Source of the DNA: Sacculina carcini
Lineage: Eukaryota > Arthropoda > Thecostraca > Sacculinidae
Assembly: GCA_916048095.2 (NCBI GenBank)
Contig: OU696579.1
Span: forward strand, 8,602,663 to 8,666,662
Direction of reading: 5' to 3'
DNA length: 64,000 bases
Shown: positions 1 to 10,370 of the stretch, piece after piece
How the letters are laid out: every line of letters begins with the position of its first letter
How positions within the stretch are numbered: position 1 is the first letter of the stretch
The notes under the pieces: generated by a model
Told to the model about the DNA's origin: nothing
Database searches by the model: none
The model's input: only the letters and a program-made list of their open reading frames with translations
Position numbers and translations under genes: made by a program

Positions 1-475
1 TCACTCACTTACTGACTGACACTTACTGACACTTTGATTCACTGACACACTGACTCACTCACTGACTGACACACTGACACTTTGATTCACTGACTCACTT
101 ACTGACTGACACACTGACACTTTGATTCACTGACACACTTACTGACTGACACACTTACTGACTGACACATTGACACACTGATATACTGACTCACTTACTG
201 ACTGACACACTGATATACTGACACATTGACACACTGATATACTGACTCCCTTACTGACTGACACATTGATTCACTGACACACTGATATACTGACTCACTT
301 ACTGACTGACACACTGACACACTGATATACTGACACATTTACTGACTGACACATTGACACACTGACTCACTTACTGACTGACACACTGACACTTTGATTC
401 ACTGACACACTGACACTTTGATTCACTGACACACTTACTGACTGACACATTGACTCATTGACACACTGATACTTA
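1..475. repeat. Tandem repeat array of CTGACACA-type units
   Basis: Irregular tandem array built from short units such as CACTGACACACTGA, CACTTACTGACTGA and CACTTTGATTCACTGA, continuing off the left edge of the window. No open frame and no gene signal is seen in it. Confidence 0.9.
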
Positions 476-977
476 CACATAATGATAATTACACACACTG
501 TCTGCCGATTTCAGCAAGCCATTAAAAGTTGGCCTCTCTGTATGTGTGTATGTGTGTCAGTGTGTGTGTATGTGTGTCATTGTGTGTGTGCACGCCCTTT
601 TCGCATGCAAATTGTAAATTATTTTTCTAGCACTTACGGTTTTGCCTGTTGAATGTCACAATGTATCATAAGCTTGATAAGTTGGCACAGTCGAAATTGC
701 ACGCGAGTATTGCATATTTAGTTGCATTATTCATTGCACGATCAACGAGCTGAATTGGTGCAGTGTTGTCTGCAGTCTTGATAGATGCATCATGGTGTTT
801 TGCTAGTTCTTCGTGTTGCAACACAATGTTGTGCTTCACTGGGTGAGTGGAGCTCATTCATCATTGCGGTGTTGTTTGGGGACATTATTTGTGTTTATCT
901 GACATTGTGACCGGTTACACTGTGTTTCAACGCACCATTCATCTCTCCCGTCTTCTCACTGTTGATGTGTGATCGAG
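476..977. other. Non-coding stretch with a short TG microsatellite
   Basis: A TGTGTATGTG-rich microsatellite sits near 541-590. The rest is AT-rich single-copy-looking DNA; a 63-codon minus-strand open frame here has no recognisable features and I regard it as chance. Confidence 0.5.
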
Positions 978-1258
978 CAGGGCAGGGTTCTTAACCTTAT
1001 CCCCCTCTCTCTCCCTCTCGCTCTCTCGCTGATGAGCCAAATCTTCATTTTCCACCTCAACAGCGCTGATAAATCAAATAAATTCAGGTGTTTCAGCAAG
1101 CTGACTGTGAGCAAGTCACACTAGAAACGATACTAAACGAATTCTGATTGATAAAAACACACACATATATTTTCCCCTCTGTTCCACCTTTTATTCCCAC
1201 CTGGCAACGCCTGCATTACCCACCAGTGGGCGATTACCCCACATATTCCCGACCACTG
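978..1258. mobile_element. hAT-like MITE, copy 1 of the CCACCAGTGGG family
   Basis: Begins with CAGGG...GGTTCTTAACC and ends with ACCACTG, the kind of terminal inverted repeat seen in hAT elements. Its interior (GATGAGCCAAATCTTCATTTT, CACCAGTGGGCGATT) is shared with the element at 35206-35503. Flanks carry TGATCGAG at 970-977 and TGATCTAG at 1257-1264, a plausible 7/8 target duplication, although the exact ends are ambiguous by a few bases. No transposase is present. Confidence 0.65.
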
Positions 1259-2947
1259 ATCTAGATTGTGTTTTGTCCATGATGTGTATCTGTCACCAAT
1301 TGAGTGTCAGTGTGTGTGTGTGTGTCAGTGTCAGTGTACATAGTTGTATATGTTGGTTATGTTTCACTTCAGAGTTTATCAGTGTTTGCTTCCGTGCTGT
1401 TCTCTGTGCTCTATTGCTAGTCCTATTATACATACAGATTTGTGTGTGTGTGCGTTGAATAGCAGCGATATACCAGTTGTGTGCTTGGAGGAATGTGTTT
1501 AGTCATATATAATGAGAAAGATAGTTGCGAAAGTCTGCTAATCAAACTAACACACTTGATATTGTCAGACAATATAATTATAATATGCTTTTTTGTTGTC
1601 CGCGGTTATTTTTATAATTCATTTCTTGACTTTTTGTGTGGTGTGTGTTTATTTATATATATTTATATATATTTAGATAGATGGTTTATATTGCTGTTAA
1701 ATAAGTTTTGTTTTGCGTTATGGAAACACATTTTAGTTGTTTATGAGTGGCGTTAATGTGTTTATTGTTTGCATTGGCCATTAATTTTAAGAGCTGTATA
1801 TTTATCCATCATTGTGAGTTATGTTCTTATACATTCATTTTGGTTCGTGTTGAGTCCCTGGCTCCATGTATTCTGCTAGGCTCATGCGTTAGACATGTTG
1901 TGTCTCACTCCTCCCCCATTGAAACGATCCATTATTTCCATGTAGAAAACAATGCATCATGTATAGGTTATTTTGCGTGTTGGTCTCGTGTTGTGTTTAC
2001 AAGACAATATGGGAGCTAGCAATGAAACGTTCATTTTCTTTTTGTACTCGACATCTGAATGGTATAGCGCTATAGATGCATATAGAAGCGTTATTTCTTG
2101 TTATCATCCTGTTTCCATGGCTTCATTCCTGCCTGTTTCCATGGCAACGCTAAATGATAACTGATCACTGTAAGATGCTGCATACAGTGTCCAATATTCC
2201 AGTTGACACGCATTTCTCTTTATACACCAGGTTTGCAGTCGTTTTCATTGACTATCATATTTGATTTCAGTTTAATTTAGTGTAGTTTGTTTTGCTGTGC
2301 GTTATTTATTTTTGGTTTAATAGGTTTCATAGTAGCATCATTGCTGTGTGTGTCCGATTGGTGTTTCGTTTCAATTGTCTTGGCTCAGTTTGCTGGTAGT
2401 TCAGGTGACATTGTTACTGTGACACAATGTTCTTTACGATACTAGCGTAGAGTTTTTTCGGGGAGAATTTGACAAATTCCTTCAGCACTACAGCACAAAA
2501 CATCCTTCCTACACTGGCTATGAATTTGACCAATGCCAATCTGTTCTCTGATACTACTGTGCTTTTGTGTGTTTCGCCGCTTTCAAATGTGTGTGTTTGT
2601 ATTAGCTTGTTTCAAGTGTGTGTGTGTGTGTGTGCGTATTTATTCAGATTTTGAGTCGGCTCTATTTTTTCAACCATATCGTTTGCGTGCATTTATCAAG
2701 GAATTTTTGCGATATCGGTGTTTGTATGTATGCGCGTGTGGTTCTGTGTCAACGAGTTTGTGAATTTGCCGAAACTCATTGAGAGTGCTTGTTTAAACTG
2801 GCTGTCTATTCTTTGTGGTGGTTTCCAATTAATAAACATTAATTACACCCCATCCGGTGTTTCGGTTGGAAAATAGCGCTTGTTCTTATTGGGCCGAGCA
2901 GTGTGTTTGTTGACTGCAATGCATTTCAGTCGATCTATTCCGGTAGA
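1259..2947. other. AT-rich stretch without a recognisable gene
   Basis: Several 60-90 codon plus-strand open frames lie here (for example 1481-1756 and 1747-2019). They are low-complexity, hydrophobic translations of AT-rich DNA with no start context, splice logic or family motif, so I do not call genes. Short TG runs occur at about 1312-1330 and 2617-2634. Confidence 0.5.
2135..2148 (+). promoter_or_regulatory. RFX X-box-like palindrome
   Basis: GTTTCCATGGCAAC is one base from the ideal RFX X-box palindrome, and a half copy (GTTTCCATGG) lies about 25 bp upstream. No promoter is recognised next to it, so function is only a possibility. Confidence 0.25.
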
Positions 2948-3166
2948 TCCGTGACACCCCCCCCACACCCCGGCCGGGGGGTGAGTGTTGAGGGGCCTCT
3001 TTGCCTCGTACATGATATTGAAATTTATCATAAACTAGCGCATGAGCGTGTACCGTCTGTCCCCAGAAGACCGAGGGGTTGCTGGCAGCTGCGTATTTCC
3101 AAAGTCGTACCTCTAATTGTCTTCGGTGGAGGCCCACAAGATCTTGTTAAGGCTCATCTTGATCTT
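2948..3166 (+). repeat. Dispersed repeat, copy 1 (paired with 61955-62205)
   Basis: Shares ordered, diverged blocks with 61955-62205: a CCGGCCGGGG/GCCGGGGATGGGG block, a TTTATCATAAA/TTTATCACAAA block, AGACCGAG...GCTG..AACTGCGT, and CTTCGGTGGxGxxCACAAGATCTTGT. No open reading frame is conserved between the two copies, so this is an unclassified interspersed element rather than a gene. Confidence 0.6.
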
Positions 3167-4287
3167 GAATCGTGAACACAATCTGTCTCAGCAGACACTT
3201 GTTTTTGAGGAAGATGTTATTATCAACTCATGTTATACATTATCATTTTAACTTTGATATTAATTGTAATATTATCTCGCATTTGGCTGTGTCACAGTTG
3301 AATTAAACGCCATTTTTGTTCGTTTCCACATTGTGATTTGGTCTGCATCGCCGTGTGTGAGTTCATTCTATCCGAGCGCTTTGTTTGCGAAGAAGCCGTG
3401 CGTTGCCAAAAATCCGGGTCCATTGAGAGCGCCTGATAACACACAAACGTCAATTAAATGCAACCGAATCTAGGATATATTGCTGCAAATTATCATTATT
3501 ATTCAACACTAACATAATTAATTTTGACATAAGCGAATTTTGTGCAGGCAGTGAACTCAAGGACGCGAGATAAAACTGTATATATCTATGTAGATCTATA
3601 TATATCAGCATATTAGTAGGCGACTGACGCTCAAAAAATAATCAATTTAAAAGTATAATTTAATTTAAAAAACCAAAATCAATTTCGACCCAAATAAAAT
3701 CACTTTTAATCCAATTGATTCGGCTGAAACTGAGAAGTTTTATATGAATATCTTGAAAGTCCAAAAGTCTGTTTGAAATTTAATTTAGATGAAATAGCCT
3801 TGATTTTTGGACTTTTGATATTCACTTAAAACGTGTGCTTCGCTTCGGTTGATTGTTTAACTGTGAGTGATTTTTTCAGTTTTATCAATGGAGGTGTGCG
3901 CCTGTGATAAATATCCTGTCCTCATGTCCGATAGATTGTCATCTAGCTGACAAGCTGATTGCTAACCCATCATATCCCGTCATTATATTATTATTATTAT
4001 TTATTATTAATTACAGGCAAATCGAGTAGCATGGGAAGAGTGCAAGCACTATTACCACCCTAAGGTGGCCCCATGTACCGGAAGCGCCCAAAATTCAGTA
4101 CAACTCTGTACAACTCAGTACAACACTTTCAAGCTTTCATATCAATTAATTTAAATATAAAAAATTAATAATACGTTTATATCAAATGAGTGTTCCTAGT
4201 AAATATAACCTGATAATTCAGCATGTGTTAATATAGACAGAAAAACCAAAAAATATTGTAACTTTCAAGTGATCTCATTGATGAGGA
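3167..4287. other. AT-rich non-coding DNA
   Basis: About 1.1 kb of AT-rich sequence with stops in all frames and no tandem structure. Nothing supportable is seen. Confidence 0.5.
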
Positions 4288-4576
4288 ACCCTTTACCCCC
4301 ATATGAGGACCCCTTTACCCCCATATGAGGACCCCTTTAGCCCATATGAGGTCCCCTTTAGCCCATATGAGGTCCCCTTTACCCCATATGAGGCCCCTTT
4401 TAACCCCGTATGAGGTCCCTCTTACCCCATATGGGTCCTTTTTACCCCCATATGAGGACCCCTTTACCCCATATGAGGTCCCTCTTACCCCATATGGGTC
4501 CCTTTTACCCCCATATGAGGACCCCTTTACCCCATATGAGGACCCTTTTACCCCCATATGAGGACCCCTTTACCCC
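4288..4576. repeat. Minisatellite, CCCCATATGAGGACCCCTTTA units
   Basis: About a dozen imperfect 21-22-bp units alternating between GAGGACCCC, GAGGTCCC and GGGTCC versions. It is open in several frames (translating as SSYGVKG or TPYEVPL repeats), which is a by-product of the unit. It would fall in the first intron of the candidate secreted gene at 4600-4930. Confidence 0.9.
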
Positions 4577-4599
4577 GGGAGGTGCTGGGGTAAACTCAC

Positions 4600-4930
4600 T
4601 GTGGCTTCGCAGCGCCGACTGAGAAAAGGCAGCCCGTAGTCCCGGATATCTGCTGATTGCGCGGGCACGGACGTCATTGTTGTTGGCACTGTTCACCGTT
4701 ACTCCTGGCCTTCGAGGACCTGACTGACTGGAGTACGTGGTCGACCTGACAGCGGTGTCTGCCGCGGGGGTGTGTCTGTCACGTGACCCCGCCCCCGCCA
4801 CCGCATGCACGGTGTTGACATTGTTCGAGATTGTCGTGCCTGGAGGCCAGCTGCGACCGCTGCAGCTGCTCATCAAGATGACTGCCACCATCACCAGCTG
4901 TACGTACACCACGCCTCGCCAGCACAACAT
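4600..4930 (-). CDS. Candidate first exon of a secreted protein (hypothetical)
   Basis: Unrecognised. The frame from ATG at 4930 opens with a clear signal-peptide-like stretch: about 20 hydrophobic residues ending MSSCSG, then a polar Ser/Thr/Arg-rich chain of about 85 residues. A good TATA box (TATAAATA) lies only 31-38 bp upstream of the ATG, and a strong donor (ACA|GTGAGT) follows base 4600, so this could be exon 1 of a spliced gene; the open frame beyond 4600 runs into a minisatellite. Just after the predicted cleavage site comes TTISNNVNTVHAV, reminiscent of the Asn motif ending the Cys-rich peptides encoded at 5769, 12456 and 12851. It also lies head-to-head with 5769-5987. No second exon was identified, so it may equally be a chance open frame. 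The leader implied by the TATA position is very short, which counts against this ATG. Confidence 0.35.
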
Positions 4931-4960
4931 GACAGAGGCCTGTGTGTGGGTGCGAGTGTT

Positions 4961-4968
4961 TATTTATA
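4961..4968 (-). promoter_or_regulatory. TATA box of the candidate secreted gene
   Basis: TATAAATA on the minus strand, directly upstream of the ATG at 4930. The short spacing would put the start site within a few bases of that ATG, or would favour a slightly downstream in-frame Met. Confidence 0.35.
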
Positions 4969-5662
4969 CACAGTAAATGCCCTTGGACAGTGGTCGCCCA
5001 AAGTTAGCTCTGCTTGGTAATCCGGGAAATGTTTCTGTTGAGAACAATTGTCACGTGCCAAAATATCTGTGCGTCTTTGTTGAATGTGCTGCGTGCAGTG
5101 GCGTGTAATGCACTGCGCTTATATATGAGTTGCTTTTATATGAACTGAAACGCGAAGATCAACATCAGGCGTGACAACTATGCAGAGGCACTTCCAGTTG
5201 AGAAACGTATCGGTATATTTATATTCCTCAAGATTACCTACATTGTTTCAACATATTGTACACTTTTGCAACAACACGTGTGGCCACTCATTGGGACCAT
5301 CTTGCACGCACCCCAAAATGATCTCAAATTAGTGTAAATGTGACACGTTTTTCGAGCGCTTGTCAAAAAAGCAATCAATAACTAGCTATAGCAAAACAGT
5401 GCAGCGTAGCAGTATACAGGTACTCAAATGATATTGTCACGAGAACTGTGACATAAATAATTCTGGCAATTTTCTCCTTTCTGCGCCAATTTACGTCAAA
5501 CTTTAAGTGCAATTTCAATATATCATCCATCTGTGTGTGTGTGTGTGTGTGTGTCAGTGTAGCTAGCGAACATTGACAAGTTCATTGTCCTTCGCTACTG
5601 ACACGGTAGGCGAAATTTTGAAACCAGCTGAGTGTCGTTAGTTGTCATCTCGTGTGTTGCAA

Positions 5663-5684
5663 TTGACATGCAAGTCTTTATATT
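5663..5684 (+). promoter_or_regulatory. Promoter of Cys-rich peptide gene 1
   Basis: TTGACATGCAAGT is followed three bases later by a TATA-like TATATT, about 85 bp before the start codon. The same TTGACA-(n)-GCA block precedes the TATA boxes of the other two family genes. An additional ACATTGACAAG at 5570-5580 repeats the core about 100 bp upstream. Confidence 0.6.
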
Positions 5685-5768
5685 GGCGTGCACAACAGTG
5701 CCTGGCTCACTCGATGCTACGTTGGTGGCCAGGTTGATGTTTGAATCGCGTCGTTGTGGTTGGACAAC

Positions 5769-5987
5769 ATGAAGACCGCTTGTGTGCTGATGATGTTATG
5801 TTTGGCCGTGCTGCTTGTCACGAGCGCACGCGCCGCCGATGAGGACCACTGCTGGACGCGCTGCTGTTCGAGGAGCGTGTGCCAGAGCAGGTGCATCAAA
5901 CGCTGCTTGACCGGCCGCGTGCATGTCGCCTGCAAACAGATCACGGTTACCAACAACAACGTGAATAAGGCGGTGGCGATCGCCTAG
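5769..5987 (+). CDS. Secreted Cys-rich cationic peptide 1 (novel family)
   Basis: A 72-residue intronless precursor; the start is MKTACV, chosen because it gives a classical signal peptide (about residues 1-22, ending SARA) and sits about 85 bp after a TATA-like box. The mature part is about 50 residues with seven cysteines in the order C-X3-CC-X4-C-X3-C-X3-C-X8-C, several Arg/Lys (net positive), and a cysteine-free tail with the motif TVTNNNVN before a hydrophobic Ala/Val end. The same framework and tail are encoded at 12205-12456 and 12851-13096, so this is a real, locally duplicated gene family. CX3C pairs suggest a disulfide-linked helical hairpin (inference). The odd cysteine count, without the C-terminal Cys of its paralogues, could allow a disulfide-linked dimer. 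Function unknown; antimicrobial, venom-like or signalling roles are possible. I do not recognise a named family. Confidence 0.8.
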   Translation: MKTACVLMMLCLAVLLVTSARAADEDHCWTRCCSRSVCQSRCIKRCLTGRVHVACKQITVTNNNVNKAVAIA

Positions 5988-6078
5988 CAGTGAACACACG
6001 CTCTTCTCTTGTGGTTCCCGGGTACCAGGTGGTTCCTGTATCGGCTTGTATTGGTACAAGTGTTGCTATTGGCTTTGA

Positions 6079-6084
6079 AATATA
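6079..6084 (+). terminator. Possible variant poly(A) signal of peptide gene 1
   Basis: No AATAAA is seen downstream of the stop at 5987; AATATA, a weaker variant, lies about 90 bp after it and is followed by a GT-rich stretch (TTGTGTGTTTGTGT). Confidence 0.3.
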
Positions 6085-6237
6085 CGGTTGATTGTGTGTT
6101 TGTGTCGTTTATCGTGGAAATGCGCAATGCGTGCTCGTTGAGTTGAGTTTTGTTGGTTCGAATTGTGTTTTTATTGCGAACAAGCAGAAAGAGCATGCAC
6201 AATTTACTCACGTGAAATTATCTCACATTAATTGTGA

Positions 6238-6480
6238 ATTTTAACGGAGACTACCCCATTTGAGACATGGACTATTTGAGACAAACCTCACGGCCGCTCT
6301 CAACCTCTACATAATCCGACCCGTGCCATGGGCGCGGCAAGACCGTACCGGAGTTAAAAGTGCACGCTTGAGACAATCCGCTAGAGGACGCTGAAACTGG
6401 CCGTTTGAGACAAAAAGCGAGAGTGCGGGAAATTCGCTAGGCAGAGCCTGTGATAATAAGCCGTTCCTCGCGGTTAACGT
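6238..6480 (+). repeat. Dispersed TTTGAGACA repeat, copy 1
   Basis: About 245 bp containing four copies of (T)TTGAGACA or CTTGAGACA and the block GAGGACGCTGAAACTGG. An inverted copy lies at 10081-10370 with GAGGGCGCTGAAACTTGG and GTTTGAGACA in the same order. It begins about 250 bp downstream of Cys-rich peptide gene 1. No coding potential; element type unknown. Confidence 0.65.
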
Positions 6481-6533
6481 TGTACACTTGACGCAACGGA
6501 GTCTAAATATACGCCGCCATATTTCACTTCTTT

Positions 6534-6618
6534 GAATATATTCACTTATTTATATAGTGAATATATTTACTTATTTATATAGTGAATATATTTACTTATT
6601 TATATAGTGAATATATTT
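6534..6618. repeat. 26-bp tandem repeat with palindromic units
   Basis: About three copies of TATTTACTTATTTATATAGTGAA. The CACT...AGTG ends of each unit are inverted, so units can fold as short hairpins. Confidence 0.8.
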
Positions 6619-7195
6619 ACAGCACTAGCATTAGCATCCTTCTTACAATTCCTTACACTTTGGCATCTGCTTCTCATCTTTTCACTTCCTCTTCATCCTT
6701 TAGTAGATTTTCATCCTCACTTTCATCGTAAATATCTTTTTGCTAAATCTTTTGATCCCACTTCTCGCACTCTTACACCTTACGCTTCCCTATGACTCTA
6801 ATTTACAATTACTTATGTTTTTACTTATTTTCATTTTATTTATCTCCATTTTTATTTTGTTTTTTCTTTTCTGGGAATTTTCTACTTCTTTTCTCACATC
6901 TTGATATCGTGTACTGTTGTTTCTCATTGTTGTCTCTTTCGCGCTTGTTTCTGTGTGAGCGCTATACAAATACATTGTTGATGTTGTTGCTTCCACTTGC
7001 CAAGAAATCAATAAATAAGGAAACGAATAATTAGTTTTCAGTTCTGTGCAAAGCGAATTCGAGAAAAACACCGATAGACCGTTTATATCACGGTTTGACA
7101 TTATACAGCCACCATCAGTTGATTAATTTACTCATTCCCTAACCCAATAGAAAGCCAAAACAAATAAAATATCAATTGTACTAAGTACTATTATT

Positions 7196-7235
<40 letters not shown>

Positions 7236-7542
7236 TTGGTGGTTGTGAATGAATTAAAACTCAACAATGGTGTTCTTGATATTTTACGGCAAAAATCAGA
7301 AAACAAATGAAAACAATATCATTTATCACATATATTCACACGAATTCATCACATGTAACAAAATGATGGTTGAGAGATGCGCGCCGTCGACTCTGAAAGA
7401 GGATAAATATGCACAAAAACAACCCAAAACATTAGTCAAAAGTCAAGACAGTCAATTCAGTAAAATATGAAATTGAATACAATAACAGCTAACCTATACA
7501 GTAATATTGTACTACAACAACACATTGCAACATTGCATAGCA
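6619..7542. other. AT-rich non-coding DNA with a TA run
   Basis: A (TA)n run occupies about 7199-7231. Open frames of 60-100 codons here are compositionally driven (Phe/Leu/Ser-rich from pyrimidine-rich DNA) and unsupported. Confidence 0.5.
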
Positions 7543-7705
7543 AATGACTCTGTCTGCAAGACTATTTACGTAGCATAGACACATTACAAAGTAACACATG
7601 CAACATGAACATAATAACACGGCACCCTAAGCCAGACAGAGCAAATGGCTCTGTCTGCAAGACAATTTACGTAGCATAGACACATTACAAAGTACAAAGT
7701 AACAA
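7543..7705. repeat. Pair of direct repeats about 100 bp apart
   Basis: The block CTCTGTCTGCAAGACxATTTACGTAGCATAGACACATTACAAAGTA occurs at about 7549-7593 and again at about 7645-7690, with one or two differences; both copies are preceded by GCAAATG. A simple local duplication. Confidence 0.85.
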
Positions 7706-7845
7706 AAACATATACTTACAGAGCGAGACTCAAACTCGATACCCACGGGCAAGTGACCGCATCAACCTTTTTGCCTGCCGCCGCGATAGCCCGGTGTCAC
7801 AGAACCGCTTCAACGGGCACGTCACCGGAACAATCGGCGGCGGCG

Positions 7846-8516
7846 GCAGCTGTTGTGTCGGTAAAAACGCCGGCGGCAGCTGCTGTGTCGGCACGAACGT
7901 CGGCGGCAGCTGTTGTGTCGGTACAAACGCCGGCGGCAGCTGCTGTGTCGACACTATTGGCGGCGGCAGCTGTTGTGTCGGTACAAACGCCGGCGGCAGC
8001 TGCTGTGTCGGCACGAACGACGGCGGCAGCTGCTGTGTCGACACTATTGGCGGCGGCAGCTGTTGTGTCGGTACAAACGCCGGCGGCAGCTGCTGTGTCG
8101 ACACTATGGGCGGCGGCAGCTGTTGTGTCGACACAATCGGCGGCTGCAGCTGTTGTGTCGACACAATGGCCGGCGGAAGCTGTTGTGTCGGTACAAACGC
8201 CGGCGGCAGCTGCTGTGTCGAGACTATTGGCGGCGGCAGCTGTTGTGTCGGTACAAACGTCGGCGGCAGCTGCTGTGTCGGTACAAACGTCGGCGGCAGC
8301 TGCTGTGTCGGCACGAACGCCGGCGGCAGCTGCTGTGTCGACACTATTGGCGGCGGCAGCTGTTGTGTCGGTACAAACGCCGGCGGCAGCTGTTGTGTCG
8401 ACACTATTGGCGGCGGCAGCTGTTGTGTCGACACAATCGGCGGCGGCAGCTGCTGTGTCGGCACGAACGCCGGCGGCAGCTGTTGTGTCGGTACATACGC
8501 CGGCGGCAGCTGTTGT
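7846..8516. repeat. GC-rich 30-bp minisatellite, about 22 units
   Basis: Units of exactly 30 bp, built around CGGCGGCAGCTGTTGTGTCG plus a variable ten (GTACAAACGC, ACACTATTGG, GCACGAACGC). Because 30 is a multiple of three and the unit lacks stops, five of six frames stay open: plus frames give GGSCCVGTNA or AAAVVSVQTP repeats and the minus frame gives a QQLPPAFVPT repeat ending in a unique Arg-rich tail at 7730. No frame has an ATG, signal peptide or splice context that singles it out, so I annotate DNA structure, not a protein. It is the only long GC-rich tract nearby and lies between the Cys-rich peptide genes. Confidence 0.9.
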
Positions 8517-9067
8517 GAAAATATATATATTGCTAGTATCCAACGATGTTACCACTAGTGTTTAATGATGACATTACTAGTATTCAATTCGCACATTGAA
8601 AATTTACATGTAGGTGAAGAATCAGATGACCAAGCCAGAATGTACCAGACACCGAAATCGAAACCAATAAAGCACTTGAATATTTCGCAATTAATGAAAT
8701 CCAAGTAATCCAGATCATATGATATAACTTTACTTACCGATACTGAGCAAATACAAAGACGCAGAAATATCCAACAACGAGACACAACGAAACACGACGA
8801 CACAAGAACACAGCGACGCAACCAATGAAACACGTGACAAGTCACAAACGGAAGTTCACCTAATAAGTGTGATGAAAGTGTCCTTGTCACTTATAATATG
8901 TCACTTCAAAAATAATATAACAAATAGCTTAATTTTTAATAATTTTTATGATCAATGGTATAAATAATATGATTAAAATAATACTCTGAAACGTATTGCT
9001 TATCATTATTAACGAAATTAAAATCTTATTTCAAATATTAAATTTTAGAGCTTACTCAGCTTACGAG
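8517..9067. other. AT-rich non-coding DNA
   Basis: No gene, tandem repeat or mobile-element signature recognised. A 111-codon minus frame at 8555-8890 has no supporting feature. Confidence 0.5.

Positions 9068-9147
<80 letters not shown>
9068..9147. repeat. (TA)n microsatellite
   Basis: About 40 uninterrupted TA dinucleotides. Confidence 0.98.
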
Positions 9148-9150
<3 letters not shown>

Positions 9151-10080
9151 ATTAATTTGTTTCAGAATTTACTGAAAGTTTTTCTATTTAATAAATATAA
9201 CGTTATAAAATCAATAGAATATGTTGAAATATTTCAGTAAACGAAAGGAAACACATTTGCCAAATTAACAATTTCCTGGGGCCAATTCCTACACACTATT
9301 GAATTCCTCGTAGATAGTGTATAGTGTCAAGTGCAGCCTATCCATACTGCCATTCTCATTCTCAAAACTTACAACTTCCTGATAAACAGAAATACATATG
9401 TAATGATATAATTGAACTTGAACTTGAATTGAACTATAATTGAACTTGAACTTGAATTGAACTATAATTGAACCATTTATAAACAAAGCAATTAATCATC
9501 TTTTTGAGCTCATTACAGCCACGGCTAACTATTAAAACTACCGCTTCTTACTGTTGAAAAACGGCACCAACTGTGTCGTGAAAATGTGTTCAAGGAAAGG
9601 TAAGGAATAGAAAAGAAAGGTAAGAAAGAAAGAAAGAAAGGAAAGGTACAACAATACTGAAATAAATGTATATTATTTAAAGTTAATTGCTGTGTCAGGT
9701 AAATTAAATTTTACCGTTTTCTAGTATCATATCGTTCATAAATGAGTTTCATTTCATGATGCGACTTGTCGCATTCACATTTGGAAGAGTCGTGTACTAT
9801 AACAAGCCGATGAGCCTTTAAAACACTAATGATGACCAGTATATTCATATTCATTGACATTTCATTATTGCCAGCGCTCGCGTGCTTAATTGAACCCTTT
9901 TCTCATAACCCATGCTAATAACGGTGTTAATACTGAAGCCGCGACTACTCGATGCATACTAGTTTATAACGTGAAATAATTCTTATATCTATCGCAAATA
10001 CAAATCACAGTTTCATATTCATCGCTTCATTTATACTGCGCTAACACGACGACTGTTTACATGTTTGTTATCTCAACCGG
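9148..10080. other. AT-rich non-coding DNA with a short tandem repeat
   Basis: A roughly 30-bp unit (ATAATTGAACTTGAACTTGA) is repeated near 9408-9475. Otherwise no feature is supported. Confidence 0.5.
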
Positions 10081-10370
10081 ATATTCACGCCCGCGTTTTG
10101 ACACCTAGGGGACGATCTGTGTGAGTTGCGCTCGCTTCCCTTACTCGCTCTTTCCCCGACGCATTCTATGCCCTCGGGCGTTCTGTCTCAAACGCCAAGT
10201 TTCAGCGCCCTCTGTAGGATGTCAACTTTTACCTCCATCACAAGTGTAACCTGTGTGCGCCTATGCTGCCTGCCGGATTAGGACGGCACAGAGAGAGTAT
10301 GAGAGCGCAAGGAAATGTTGTCTCAAATAGACTTTGTTCCAATTGGGGCCATGTCCCATTTTAACGCTTG
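10081..10370 (-). repeat. Dispersed TTTGAGACA repeat, copy 2 (inverted)
   Basis: Reverse-complement relative of 6238-6480: on the minus strand it carries CTATTTGAGACAAC, GAGGGCGCTGAAACTTGGCG and TTTGAGACAGAACG in the same order and similar spacing. It lies downstream of Cys-rich peptide gene 2 in that gene's direction, as copy 1 lies downstream of gene 1. Confidence 0.65.
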
